A DNA stretch of 64,000 nucleotides from Aegilops tauschii subsp. strangulata (lineage: Eukaryota > Streptophyta > Magnoliopsida > Poales > Poaceae), in NCBI RefSeq assembly GCF_002575655.3, contig NC_053040.3:158845148-158909147 (forward strand), given 5' to 3'. Below, one piece after another: positions 24,265 through 36,078 of this stretch. Position numbers and translations under genes: made by a program. Below the pieces are notes generated by a model. The model did no database searches, was not told the origin of the DNA, and was given only the letters and a program-made list of their open reading frames with translations. How positions within the stretch are numbered: position 1 is the stretch's first letter; the number at the start of each line of letters is the position of its first letter.

Positions 24265-25054
24265 TCAACGCCACCAACAAAGCATCCGACACCTCTGGTT
24301 GGACAGAGATTGCCGGTGGAACAGGCATGCCCCCTCCAGCTGAGAGAGGCTGCCTGCTTGATTCTGGAGCCGTATTGGTCTCCGGAATTGCATCCGGCTG
24401 GGAGCCGAATTCAAGATGGCCCCGCCTTCAGCTCCCATGGGAATTTTCTCCCCCATGTGTCCGGCCCCTGAAGTTTGACCTCCAGGCGCCGCCTTCATGG
24501 TCTTTCCCTCTCCTCCTTGGCCGGGGTCCCTCTGAGATGAAGCCTCGGTGTTATTCACCTGTTTGGAGGAAGGGGCCTTCGGGGGCGTCCCGCTCTCCAT
24601 AGCATCCGAGCTCAGCGAATCCTCTGATGAGGATTGATTGGTACGGGACCTCGCCGGACTACAAAAAATATGGCTCAGGTTAAAATATTATGCCATGATG
24701 AGTCTAGACGCATAAACGTACTCGGATTCAATATACTCACGAATTCACCAGGGGTTGGGCCCTGGGATCCCATGTCGGGCCGCTGTCGGCGGCAACAGTG
24801 GACTCCTCCGGAAGAGGAGCTTTTCCCCTTTTAGGTGACTCGGCCTCCAAGTGTGCGGAGGCCGTCCTCTTCTTTCTTCCCCCCGTAGGGGATTCATCTT
24901 CCTCCTCCTCCTCGTCCTCTTCGGAGGCGGAACGGTCATCAGAGCCTTCGAATATTGTGTCCGAAGTGCCATGGCGACGAAGGCCGCCCCGGGTCTTTTT
25001 GGCCTCCTTCTCGGCCGTCTTCTTCGGCACCTTGTAAGGCGCCGGGACCAGCAT
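24265..25054 (-). CDS. Middle exons of the antisense gene of element B
   Basis: Two open stretches are read leftward. Positions 25054-24737 contain APYKVPKKTAEKEAKK and an acidic run (SASEEDEEEEEDES). Positions 24600-24265 are Pro, Gly and Ser rich. Element C has matching pieces at 63793-63419 (APYQVPAREGKEESEK) and 63186-62809. They look like the disordered middle of the antisense protein. Exon limits are approximate. Confidence 0.5.
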
Positions 25055-25203
25055 CTTCGTCAGAAGTGGGACAGCCGGTTCTTCGGGCAGCAGGGCCGGA
25101 CAATGGATCTGCTCTGCCTTCTTCGTCCAGCCCTAGGAGGGTTGTAGAAAACACATTAAGCGCTTCCTTTGGGTTATGCGGATAAAAAGTATGATGACTT
25201 ACC

Positions 25204-26072
25204 GAACTTGCAGGGCGGGACAGTTGGTACCCGTGGTCTTCGGCGGAGTCCGGCCATGATTTGCTGGACTTGAAAAGCACCTTCCAGATGTCTTTGTGCG
25301 AGGAGCCGAAAAGCTCTCGCAAGGTTTGGTGCTTGGCCGGATCGAATTCCCATAGATTGCAAGTCCGGTGTTGACAAGGCAGGATCCGGCGAACTAACAT
25401 CACCTAGACTACATTGACAAGTTCAATGTTCTTGTCTCCCATATCTTTAACGCGCGTCTGGAGCACTGACAATTCGTCGGACGAAGACCAGTTCAGGCCC
25501 TTCTTGACCCAGGATGTAAGCCACAGAGGGGCTCCGGATCGAAACTCGGGAGTAGCGGCCCATTCCGTGCCGCGCGGCTCGGTGATGTAAAACCACTGCT
25601 GTTGCCACTCCTTGACGGAATCGTTAAAGGTGCCTGTTGGCCATGTGACGTTGGGCATCTTGCTCACCATAGCGCCCCCGCACTCGGCGTGCTCGCCGCC
25701 CACTACCTTGGGCTTCACATTAAAAATCTTCAACCATAAGCCGAAGTGTGGCGAGATGCGGAGAAAAGCCTCGCACACGACAATGAATGTCGAGATGTTG
25801 AGGAAGGAATTAGGGGACAGATCGTGAAGATCGATCCCATAATAATACATGATGTCGCGAACGAACGGGTGGAGGGTAAAACCTAGCCCACGGACGAAGT
25901 GAGGGAGGAATACAACTCTCTCGTGGGGTTCCGGAGTAGGGACGATCTGTCCCGCCGTCGGGAGACGGTGGCAGATTTTCTTGGCCAGATACCCGGCCTC
26001 CCGAAGCTTTTTGATATCCTTCTCCCGGACGGTAGAGGCCATCCACTTGCCTCCTGCTCCAGATCCGGACAT
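25204..26072 (-). pseudogene. Antisense Transposase_28-like gene of element B, N-terminal exon
   Basis: The frame contains FVRGLGFTLHPFVRDIMYYYGIDLHDLSPNS and then ISTFIVVCEAFLRISPHFGLW, the signature of the plant 'gypsy type transposase' domain. It continues with WQQQWFYITEPRGTEW. A TAG at 25406-25404 interrupts the frame, and the same frame resumes VMLVRRILPCQHRTC, then a helical region to about 25204. The ORF is open from 26159, but the TATA box at 26186-26192 is too close upstream of that ATG, so the start at 26072 (MSGSGAGGKW) is preferred. It is homologous to the antisense gene in element A. Confidence 0.75.
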
Positions 26073-26184
26073 TTTCGGAAGGCCTTTGTGGGCAGAAAAG
26101 TTGAATGCTTGGGCGCTGGAGCTCGAGCGAAGGGGAATGGATCGGGAAGAAGAAAGCATGGGTGCGAAAGGGAGTCCTTATCCC

Positions 26185-26193
26185 CTTATAAAG
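26185..26193 (-). promoter_or_regulatory. TATA box for the antisense gene of element B
   Basis: On the minus strand the string reads CTTTATAAG, about 115 bp upstream of the preferred start codon. It suggests the antisense gene has its own promoter, independent of the LTR. Confidence 0.5.
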
Positions 26194-26625
26194 GAAGCAG
26201 GGATTATGCGCCTCCCCACTTGCCTGGTAAACCCGCTTATTCCCCAAGCGCCGTAATTGATGGCGTGATTGGGTTACCCACACCCATATTGATGAGAATC
26301 CCGTGATAAGAGGAACACGATCTCTGCTTCGACAAGACGTGCCAATAAAACCGCATCGCAACACGTGCAGTGGCAGGCTGGGAAAAACGGTTCGTCATGA
26401 CCAAACCACAGCAGAACATCACGCTATAAAAAGTTGTCAGCAGATTAAGATTCTTGAAAATATTATACTCTCTATGGTGGTATGTGGAATTTATTTTACA
26501 GAGCCGGACACGATCCTTGTGTTCAAAATCTTCTATGGAGTATTCGGAGGAGGAACCCGCCTTGCAATGCCGAAGACAATCTGCGCGCCGGACTCATCGT
26601 CATTGAAGCCTGGTTCAGGGGCTAT

Positions 26626-27096
26626 TGAGGGAGTCCTGGATTAGGGGGTCCTCGGACAGCCGGATTATATACTTTAGCCGGACTGTTGGACTACGAAGAT
26701 ACAAGACTCAAGACTTCGTCCCGTGTCCGGATGGGACTCTCCTTTGCATGGAAGGCAAGCTTGGCAATACGGATATGTAGATCTCCTCCCTTGTAACTGA
26801 CTCTATGTAACGCTAGCCCCCTCCGGTGTCTATATAAACCGGAGGGTTTAGTCCGTAGGACAACAACAATCATAGTCATAGGCTAGCTTCTAGGGTTTAG
26901 CCTCTACGATCTCGTGGTAGATCAACTCTTGTAATACTCATATCATCAAGATCAATCAAGCAGGAAGTAGGGTATTACCTCCATCGAGAGGGCCCGAACC
27001 TGGGTAAACATTGTGTCCCCCGCCTCCTGTTACCATCCACCTTAGACGCACAGTTCGGGACCCCCTACCTGAGATCCGCCGGTTTTGACACCGACA
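26626..27096 (+). repeat. Right LTR of element B
   Basis: It matches 6751-7221 and starts TGAGGGAGTCC. The preceding ggttcaggggctat is the likely polypurine-type tract. The sequence after 27096 is gene H. Confidence 0.9.
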
Positions 27097-28311
27097 GTAC
27101 CCACAACACAAAATAATAAAATCGCTCTTCAGAACTCATTGATGCATGATACAGACAAGCAATACTTTGATGTAAGACAACCGTATGAGGATGGAATATG
27201 TAAGAAAAACAGGACGGCGTGACATATTCACAACTATGATGTGTAAACTAAGTAGAAGGATTTTCAAGAAAATAGAAGTAATGCAAGCTAGACACCATAT
27301 GAAAGATGCAACCAATATCAATCTGCCAAGTTAAAAGTGTCTTGTCATAAGTGGCATTTCGAAAAATTAGAAGCAGTACAAGATAGAAATCAATGCAAGA
27401 TGCAACCACTATGAAACTTCCATGTTAAAAGCATCCAATCATGAGTGACTGATGCGGGATACACAACAACAGTAATATGATGTAAGAACATGGTATGGTA
27501 GATAGATGTAGTGTATTCTAGACACGGAAAGGCATGTCATATGCACATGTATAAAGTATAAACTCAGCAGGTGCAATTTAATCAAAATAGAAGAAATACA
27601 TGCTTGACAACATATGCAACATGAAACCTAGAGTAAGCACCTGCTATGGTGGAGTACGGGAGATGAACTCATCATGTAGACTTGGGACTTCAACTGCATT
27701 AGCAGTAGCAGTGGCAAATCTAGAGAGTCTCGGTTTGCGTCGGTCCAGAGGACCACCAAGATCCCCTAACTTACTCTTTTCCTTCCTTTTTCTGATATTG
27801 CCTTATGAAGTCAAAACCACAAGAAGATGAATAAAATTAGCTCTACATAACTGGTTGATGCATGATACAGAAGAACACTACTTTGATGTAAGGCAAGCGC
27901 ATGATAGGAGGATGGAATATATACAAAAAAACAACATTGCATATTCACACGTACGATAGGAGGATGGAATATGTATGAAAAATAGTAAGCAGAAGGCATT
28001 TCAACAAAATTAGAAGAAATGAAAGCTAGGCACCATATGAACATGCAACCAATATCACTCTAACAGGTAAAAAGTGTCTCGTCGTAAGTGCCATTTGAAG
28101 AAATTAGAAGCAGTACAAGCTACAAGACAATACAAGATGCAACCTACATCACACTCCCAAGTTAAATGTGTCTTATGGGTAAGAGATTGTTGCAGGTATA
28201 AGTTGCAAGCTACGCAGATGCAATTCAACAAAATTAGAAGCAATACAAACTAGACATGATACGGAACACGCAACCACATATAACAGTTCCAAGTTAGAGC
28301 AAGCACCTGTG

Positions 28312-28497
28312 ATGGTGGAGTAGGGGAGATGTGCTCATCATCTACACAACTACGTTGACTGTCCAGCCTTGTGTTGTCTTGCGAATCTTGTTGGGAGGAT
28401 GGCGGAGTAGAATCTGTAAAGACCCTCTGTTTGAGTTGCTCCGAAGGACCACCATCATCCACTGCAGTACTAATTTCCTTCAGCTGTATTGATTTTG
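28312..28497 (-). pseudogene. H exon module M2
   Basis: The minus-strand frame contains DDGGPSEQLKQRVFTDSTPP and ends ISPTPPSQ before a GTGCTTGC donor-like string. It is Ser, Pro and Asp rich, as expected for the disordered N-terminal part of an En/Spm ORF2 protein. Confidence 0.5.
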
Positions 28498-29071
28498 CAT
28501 TGTGTAGTCAAACCGATTAGAAAAAGGAATAAAATTCTCTCTTCAGAACTCATTCATGCATGATACTGACGAACACTACTAAGATGAAAGGCAAACACAT
28601 GATACGAGGATGGAATATGTACGAAAAACAGGACGGCGTGACATATTCGCACCTATGATGTGGTAACTAAGCAGAAGGCATTTCAACAAATTAGAAGCAC
28701 CGCAAGCTAGACACCATATGAAAGATGCAACCAATATCACTCTGCCAAGTTCGAACTGTCTGGCGTTTCAACAAATTAGAAGCAGTACATGCTAGAAATC
28801 ATATGCAAGACGCAACCAATTTCACAGTGGCGGCTTAAAGGTGCCTTATCAAAAGTGACTGATGCGGGATATGCAAGAACAGTAGTCTGATGTAACAACA
28901 TGGACTGATCAGATATAGTATATTATAGAAACAGGAACACGTGTCATATTCACAAGAATTATGTTTAAAGTAAGCAACTGCAATTCAACAAAGTTAGAAG
29001 CAATACAAGATAGACATCATACACAACATGCAACCACATATAATAGTGCCAAGTTAGAGGAAACACCTGTG

Positions 29072-29260
29072 ATGGTGGAGTGGGGGAGATGCGCTCATCA
29101 TCTGCACAACTACGTTGAATGTCTAGCCTTGCATTGTCTTGCAAATCTTGTCGGGAGGATGGCGGAGTAGAATCTGTAGAGACCCTCCGTTTCAGTTGCT
29201 CAGAAGGACCACCATCATCCAATGCCTTACCAACTTCCTTCCGCTTTATTGATTTTGCAT
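29072..29260 (-). pseudogene. H exon module M3
   Basis: The minus-strand frame runs AKSIKRKEVGKALDDGGPSE, then LKRRVSTDSTPPSSRQD, to ISPTPPSQ at the donor. A basic start followed by a Ser/Pro-rich body matches the exon at 6745, the first visible exon to the left of element B. Confidence 0.55.
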
Positions 29261-29831
29261 TGTGAGGTCAAACCGACAAGAAAAAGGAATAAAATTCGCT
29301 CTTCAGAACTCATTCATGCATGATACTGACGAACACTACTCTGATGAAAGGCAAAGTCATGATACGAGGATGGAATATGTACGAAAAACTGGACGGCTTG
29401 ACATATTCGCACCTATGATGTGGTAACTAAGCAGAAGGCATTTCAACAAATTAGAAGCACTGCAAGCTAGACACCATATGAAAGATGCACCCAATATCAC
29501 TCTGCCAAGTTCGAACTATCTGGCGTTTCAACAAATTAGAAGCAGTACATGCTAGAAATCATATGCAAGACGCAACCAATATCACAGTGGCGACTTAAAG
29601 GTGCCTTATCATAAGTGACTGATGCGGGATATGCAAGAACAGTAGTCTGATGTAACAACACGGTGTGATCAGATATAGTATGTTCTAGAAACAGGAACAC
29701 GTGTCATATTCACAAGCATTATGTTTAAAGTAAGCAGTTGCAATTCAACAAAGTTAGAAGCAATACAAGCTAGACATCATACACAACATGCAACCACATA
29801 TAATAGTGCCAAGTTAGAGCAAACACCTGTG

Positions 29832-30020
29832 ATGGTGGAGTAGGGGAGATGCGCTCATCATCTACACAACTACGTTGAATGTCTAGCCTTGCATTGTCTT
29901 GCAAATCTTGTTGGGAGGATGGCTGAGTAGAATCTGTAGAGACCCTCCGTTTCAGTTGCTCGGAAGGACCACCATCATCCAATGCCTTACCAACGTCCTT
30001 CCGCTTTATTGATTTTGCAT
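29832..30020 (-). pseudogene. H exon module M4
   Basis: This is nearly the same as M3 (LKRRVSTDSTQPSSQQD, then SCVDDERISPTPPSQ), 760 bp away. Few substitutions separate the two units over exon and spacer. Confidence 0.55.
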
Positions 30021-30603
30021 TGTGAGGTCAAACCAACAAGAAAAAGGAATAAAATTCGCTCTTCAGAACTCATTCATGCATGATACTGACGAACACTACT
30101 CTGATGAAAGGCAAAGTCATGATACGAGGATGGAATATGTACGAAAAACTAGACGGCTTGACATATTCACACCTATGATGTGGTAACTAAGCAGAAGGCA
30201 CTTCAACAAATTAGAAGCACTCAAAGCTAGACAGCATATGGAAGGGAAATCAATATCACCCTGCCAAGTTAAAACTATCTCGTCGTAGGTGGCGTTCATC
30301 AAACTAGGAGCACTACATGCTAGAAATCATATTCAAGACGCAAACCAATATCACACTACCAACTTAAAGGTGTCCCATCATAAGTGACTGATGCAGGATA
30401 CACAAGAAGAGTAGTTTCATGTAAGAACATGGTGTGATAGACAGATATAGTATGTACCAAAAACAGGAAGGCGTGTCATATTCAAACGTATCATGTGTAA
30501 GCTAAGCAGATGCAGTTTACACTAATTAGAAGCACTACAAGCTAGACACCATATGCAACATGCAACTAGATATCACACTGCCAAGTTAGAGCAAGCACCA
30601 TGG

Positions 30604-30755
30604 ATGGTGGATTAGGGGAGCGGAGACTTGGAACTTGTAATGCACTAGAAATATGAGGGAATCCGTACAAATGCTCCATTTATGTTGCTGCAGAGGACCA
30701 CCATCATCGCCTTCCTTACTCCTTTCCTTCCTCTTTTTTGATTTTGCCTTGTCAA
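30604..30755 (-). pseudogene. H exon module M5 (diverged)
   Basis: It keeps the basic start (plus-strand cttttttgattttgcc) and the donor end but has diverged in between. It resembles the modules near 27651-27800 (M1) and 31693-31835 (M7), forming a second sub-type without the RLDIQRS stretch. Confidence 0.4.
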
Positions 30756-32249
30756 GTCAAACCCACAAGAAAAAGGAATAAAATTTGCTCTTCAGAACTC
30801 ATTGATGCATGATACTGACGAACACTACTTTCATCTAAGGCAGCCGCATGATAGGAGGATGGAATATGTATGAAAAACAGGACGGCATGACATATTGAAA
30901 TGTATGATGTGTAAAGTGTAAACTAAGCATAAGGTGATCGAACTAGTTAGAAGCAATGCAAGCTAGAAACCATATGAAAGATGAAACCAATATCACTCTG
31001 CCAAATTAAAAAGGGTGGCCTCATAAATGTATTTGACCAAATTAGAAGCAATACATGGCAATAGGCTAGAAATAATATGCAATATGCAACGAATAAAGGT
31101 GTCTCATCGTAAGTGATTGATGCAGGATACAGAAGAGAGGTAGTTTCATGTATGAACATGGTTAACAGATAGATGTAGTATGTACCAAAAATAGGAAGGC
31201 ATGTCATATTCACTGTTATAATGTGTAAACTAACCAGATGCAATTTACGTAATTAGAAGCATTAAAAGCTAGACACAGTATGCAACATGCAACCACATAT
31301 CACACTGCGAAGTTAGAGCAAGCACCTGCGATGGTGGTGTAGGGGAAATGCGGTATTCAAGTAGAGAGCTACGTTCAGTATCTTCATTTAGGCTTGCTGT
31401 TTCTTGAGAATCATGTGGGGAGGATGAAACTGCACTCTTTATAAGAGTAGCGCATCTCATACTAACCCACGGGCGTGACTGTCTCATCATAAGTGATAGA
31501 TGCAGGATACACAAGAACAGTAGTTTGTTGTAAGAACATGGTGTGATAGGCAGATGTAGTATGTGTCATATTCACATGTATAATGTGTAAGGTAAGGAGA
31601 TGCAATTTAACAAATTACGAGCAATACAAGCTAGGCACCATATGCAACATGCAACCAGATATCACACTGCCATGTTAGAGCAAGCACCTGGGGTTGTGGA
31701 GTAGGGGAGATGAGATTTGGAACTTGCACTGCAGTAGGAGTAACAGGAGAATCTGTAGAGACCATCTATTTCGGTTCCCCCAGAGGACCACCACCATTCC
31801 GTGCGTTCGTCCTTTTATATTTTGCCTTGTCAAGTAAATACACAAGAAAAAGGAATGAAATTCGCTCTTCCAAATTCGTTGATGCATGATACTGACGAAC
31901 ACAACTTATATGTAAGGCAACCACATTGTAGGAGGACGGAATATGTACGAAAAACGCTAAGCAGAAGGCATTTCAACAAATTCGAAGCAATGAAATCTAG
32001 ACACCATATGAAAGATCCAACCAAAATCACTCTACCAAGTTAGATGTGTCTCATTATAAGTGGCACTTCAACAAATTAGAGGCAACACATGTTTGAAATG
32101 ATATGCAAGATGCAACCAATATTACATTGTCAATTTGAAGGTGTCCCGTTAGAAGTAATTGATGAGGGATACACAAGAAAAGTAGTTTGATGTAATAACA
32201 TGGTTAATAGGAAGACGTAGTATGTACCAAAAACAGGAAGGCATGTCAT

Positions 32250-32834
32250 ATTCACAGGTATAATGTGTTAACTAAGAAGATGCAATTTACCCTAATTCGA
32301 AGCATTACAAGGTAGACACCATATGCAACATGCAACCACACATCACATTGCCAAGTAAGAGCAAGCACATGCGATGGTGGTGTAGGGGAATTGCGGTCAT
32401 CAACTAGAGAGCTACGTTGAATATCTTCATTTGGCCTTGCTGTTTCTTGAGAATCATGTGGGGAGGATGACACTGCAGTCTTTAAACGAGTAGCGCGTCT
32501 CACAGTAACCCACTGGGGTGACTGTCTCATCATAGTGATTGATGAGGGATACAGAAGAGCATTAGTTTGATGTAAGAACATGGTTAATAGACATATGTAG
32601 CATGTATCAAAAACAGGAAGGCATGCCATTATCAAAGGTATAATGTGTAAAGTAAGCAGATGCAATTTAACCAAATTGGAAGCAATACAAGCTAGGCACC
32701 ATATGCAACATGCCACAACATTTGATAGCGGAAGTTAAAGCAAGCACCTGGGATGGTTGTGTGTGGCAATTGAGATCATCAACTGCAAAGCTACGTTTAC
32801 TGTCTCCATCTGCTGACACTACACCCTTTAGTAG
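32250..32834 (-). pseudogene. H exon modules M8 and M9 (M9 cut by a solo LTR)
   Basis: M8 (about 32374-32510) reads ETARPNEDIQRSSLVDDRNS up to its donor and is like M6 (31331-31475). M9 (from 32753) is interrupted at 32834 by a solo LTR. Its continuation, agtaggcgatctcc at 34271, lines up with M8's gagtagcgcgtctc. Confidence 0.45.
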
Positions 32835-34270
32835 TGCCAGTTGCTGTTTTTTGCTTGTTTTTTACATCACAAAAAATCAATACCAAACGGAGTACAAACG
32901 CAGCGAAACTTTTTGGAGATTTTTTTGGACCAGAAGACATCTAGTGGACCAAAGAAGTGCCAGAGGGGAGCCCCGAGGGGCGCACAACCCACCAGGGCGT
33001 GCCTGGGGGCTCAAACGCGCCCAGGTGGGTTGTGCCCACCTCGGTGGCCTCCCGCACCGCCTCTTCACCTATAAACTCCCAAATATTCCAAAAACCCTCA
33101 GGGTAACCCTAGATCAGAAGTTCCGCCGCCGCAAAACTCTGTAGCCACGAGAAACCAATCTAGACCCCATTCCAACACTCCATCGGAGGGGGAAATCATC
33201 ACAGGTAGGCATGTTCATCGTCCCGCGCGGCCACCATGATGAGGACGGAGTAGTCCACCCTCGGGGATGAGGGTTTGTACCAATAGCTATGTGTTTAATC
33301 TCTTTCTCTCTCTCTCTCTCGTGTTATTGAGATGGTACGATCTTGATGTATCGCGGGCTTTGTTAATATAGTTGGATCATATGGTGTTTCCCCCTCTCTA
33401 TCTTGTTGTGATGAATTGAGTTTTCCCTTTGAGATTTCATTTTATCGGATTGAATACTTTTATGGATTTGAGAACACTTTATGTATGTCTTGCTATGAAT
33501 ACCCGTGGTGACAATGGGGTATCATATTGATTCACTTGATATATGTTTTGGCACTCAACTCGCGGATTCCTGAGGTGACATTGGGGTAATCTATGCATAG
33601 GGGTTGATGCACGCTCTTGTCCTTGTTTCTCCGGTAGAAATCTTGGGGCACTCTTTGAGGTTCTTTGTGTTGGATTGAGTATTATGAATCTGAAATTATT
33701 TGGTGTTATTTTAGTACGAACTCTTGGATAGGTCGACTGGAAAGAATAGCTTCGAGGTGGTTTCGTACCCTACAAACAACTTCTTCTTATGTTCTCCGCT
33801 AGATAGGAACTTTGGAGTGATTCTTCATCGCACTTTGAGGGATGGTTATATGATCCAATTATATTAGCATTGTTGAGAGATTGCACTAGTGAAAGTACGG
33901 ACCCCATGCCTCATTTTTAAGCATTGCAATACCGTTTCTGCTCACTTTTGTTACTTGTTACCTTGCTGTTTTTTATTGTTCCTATTACAAAAAATCAATA
34001 TCTACTATCATTACTATGCTTTTATTACCATCTCTTCGCCGAACTAGTGCACCTATACAAATTACCATTGTATTTGGTGTGTTGGGGACACAAGAGACTT
34101 TTTGTTATTTGGTTGCAGGGTTGTTTGAGAGAAACCATCTTCATCCTACGCCTCCCACAGATTGATAAACCTTAGGTCATCCACTTGATGGAAAATTGCT
34201 ACTGTCCTACAAAACTCTGCGCTTGGAGGCCCAACACGAGTCTACAAGAACTAGTTGTGTAGTATACATC
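32835..34270 (+). mobile_element. Solo LTR (common Triticeae gypsy type) in the H array
   Basis: The block starts tgccagttgctgtttttt and ends tatacatc(a). It is flanked by agtag at 32830-32834 and at 34271-34275. No internal retroelement sequence is attached. It contains a TATA-like cacctataaactcc near 33067 and a (TC)n run at about 33301-33320. The sequence is recognised as an abundant Triticeae repeat, but the family name is left open. If the LTR ends in CA, the duplication is 4 bp (gtag); otherwise it is 5 bp (agtag). Confidence 0.7.
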
Positions 34271-34289
34271 AGTAGGCGATCTCCTTGCC

Positions 34290-34969
34290 CTTACAAACTT
34301 CTTGGTTCAACTCCACATCATGACCAAGGCTCCCAAGCGACACCTAACCAATCTAGGAGACACCACTCTCCAAAAGGTAATAGATGGTGTGTAGATGATG
34401 AACTCCTTGTTCTTGTGCTTCTAATGATAGTCTCCCCAACACTCAACTCTCTCTCACACAGATTTAGCTATGGTGGAAGAGGGATTTGAGTGAAAAGCAA
34501 CTTGGGAAAGGCTCGAAATCAAGGTTCAAGTCGTAGGAATGGAATCTCTTGATCTCAACACATGAGTAGGTGGTTCTCTTTCAGAAAATGTATGGTGGAA
34601 GTGTAGGCACGTTCTGATGGCTCTCCTCTATGAGGGATAAGGGGTGGAGGGGTATATATAGCCTCCACACAAAATCCAACTCTTGCATACTTTTGACTCA
34701 TCTCGGTGGCACCGATTAGGAAACTCGGTGGCACTGATCTGTTCAAAAATACGAACGTTAGGAATCTCGGTGGGACTGATGTGCCAGGTCTTAGGGCAAA
34801 CATCAACTTGGTGGCGCCGATTGCATCAACTCGGTGAGACCGAAGTGAAGCAATAAGCAACAGAGAATCTGTCAAGACAACTCTCTCAGACCGATTGCAT
34901 AAACTCGGTTGGACTGATGTGAATATAATAGATCACAGAGTGCTGGCAAGGCCATCTCGGTGGGACCAA
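34290..34969 (-). repeat. Element E LTR, left piece
   Basis: The piece is marked by repeated short strings such as tcggtgggaccga and actcggtgagaccga (about 34705-34970). It stops abruptly inside ctcggtgggac, and the same motif is completed at 46421 (cga gatctg). The left border lies somewhere between 34276 and 34300. No coding potential is seen. Confidence 0.65.
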
Positions 34970-35194
34970 CATTGGTACGCGTTGGTGCTATACAAACGGT
35001 TTTTAACCCCTTTCCGCGACGGCGTTTGGAACTATCGCCAAGTGAGTGTGGGCGTAGGGGGGTCCTTCCCACACGACCCAGAAACCATTGGGGATATGCC
35101 CTCCTAGCACACACGCTCGGCAAAATGAGGTCGTGTGCGACCGGCGAGCGCTCAAATACAGTTATACGTGTAGTAGTCCTAAAAAAATACAATT

Positions 35195-35345
35195 ATACAG
35201 GCGAAATCGTTTCCGGTCGTAAGTACATCCCACACAGTCAGTCCCCGCTAAACGTTTCCGTTCGTATGTACATCTCACACAGTCGCTCCAAGGAAAACGT
35301 TTCCGTTCGCAGGTACATCACACACAATTTTCCCCGTTAAATCGT
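35195..35345 (+). repeat. Left subterminal repeats of D
   Basis: Three copies of a unit of about 52-56 bp, with aaacgtttccgttcg and tacatcacacac strings, occur at about 35205, 35258 and 35310. Related cacacgg/gtttgc strings continue to about 35630. Confidence 0.65.
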
Positions 35346-35811
35346 TTGTGATAGCGTTGCCATTGCACACGATATTAGCAATTTTATTGTTTGCGTTATT
35401 GAATGCATCACACAAGGTGCATAGAAGAAACTGTGTGGCAAAGGCTGTCCATCACACATAGTTTTTATGTGGTAAACGTTTGCGCAAGGTGGCCTAACGC
35501 AAACAGTTTTCAAGAGGATGTCGTGTGTGCAGTGGAAATTGATCGCACATGTAGTGGATCCTAGAAACGTGTCTGATCTCCACGTCTATCGCAGACGTCT
35601 CGCTTTTGCAAACCGTGTGTAGTGTAATCCCTAATTAATCCCAAATTTAAAAATCACATGTTTTGAATTTGAAAGTAGGCAATCACTTATTTCATATCCA
35701 ACCATGTTTGTTACAAATATAGGTTCAACCACGAATGCATAGTTCGATGCACATGTAATATACTGAAGAACTACATAAGCACCAAGTAAAGAATGATGAA
35801 CCACAATTCTA

Positions 35812-36078
35812 CTAAAGACTGTAAAGAGAGAGGCGAAAGACATTCTGGTTGCTGGAGAAGGTGAAGCGGGGTGCCCATATTGTGCCCTCCTCCATGCTTA
35901 ATGCGCGCACGACTCTAGGCCAACCCCTTGTGATGGCTGCCCGTCCATCCTTCACTGTCTTCGTTACGACTTCTCGATGCTCATTGTAGTATGGATGAAA
36001 TACTTAAACCTTCATTGTGTGTCCACCAATCATGTACTTTGCGAGGTAATCTTGAGTGAACTGCTTCGGGAATCACTG
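35812..36078 (-). pseudogene. B3-like domain exon carried by D
   Basis: After an acceptor TTCGCAG, the minus-strand frame reads IPKQFTQDYLAKYMIGGHTM, then (past an in-frame TAA at 36006-36004) VFHPYYNEHREVV, AITRGWPRVVRALSMEEG and FTFSSNQNVFRLSLYSL, ending at 35812. The start IPKQF..YLAKY, the GW followed by a hydrophobic turn and acidic EEG, and the final FRL..Y strand match the layout of plant B3 DNA-binding domains (about 85 residues). B3 proteins are plant transcription factors, and this looks like a captured gene fragment. An upstream exon-like frame (36376-36107, WGNEIFMNKHQVRKL) may belong to it. Confidence 0.5.

Larger units (their letters stand above)
6751..27096 (+). mobile_element. 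LTR retrotransposon B (gypsy, Tat lineage, Fatima-like), containing a nested element
   Basis: LTRs lie at 6751-7221 and 26626-27096, both starting TGAG and ending gaca. Flanks are ctacc (6746-6750) and gtacc (27097-27101), a near-perfect 5-bp target duplication. Internal parts in order are a gag fragment, a nested gypsy element (8618-22106), a short pol-like fragment, non-coding sequence and an antisense Transposase_28-like gene. Reverse transcriptase, RNase H and integrase of B are absent. The family name is from recognition of the LTR and gag and was not checked by search. It is inserted into gene H, whose sequence resumes exactly after 27101. Confidence 0.85.
27102..32834 (-). repeat. Tandem array of exon-intron units of gene H
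   Basis: An anchor string (cacctg followed by gatggtggagtagggg) recurs at 27638, 28304, 29064, 29824, 30596, 31323, 31685, 32366 and 32745. Spacings are 666, 760, 760, 772, 727, 362, 681 and 379 bp. Each unit has an A-rich spacer with catgatactgacgaacacta and tagacaccatatg strings. It also has a 130-190-bp coding-like module read on the minus strand. Units anchored at 29064 and 29824 are nearly identical, so they duplicated most recently. Spacers hold no other gene. The array belongs to the 5' half of the H gene. Confidence 0.85.

Noticed and set aside
27102..32834. CRISPR-like regular repeats
   Set aside because: Units are 360-770 bp with coding-like modules, in a plant genome; there is no short repeat-spacer pattern.
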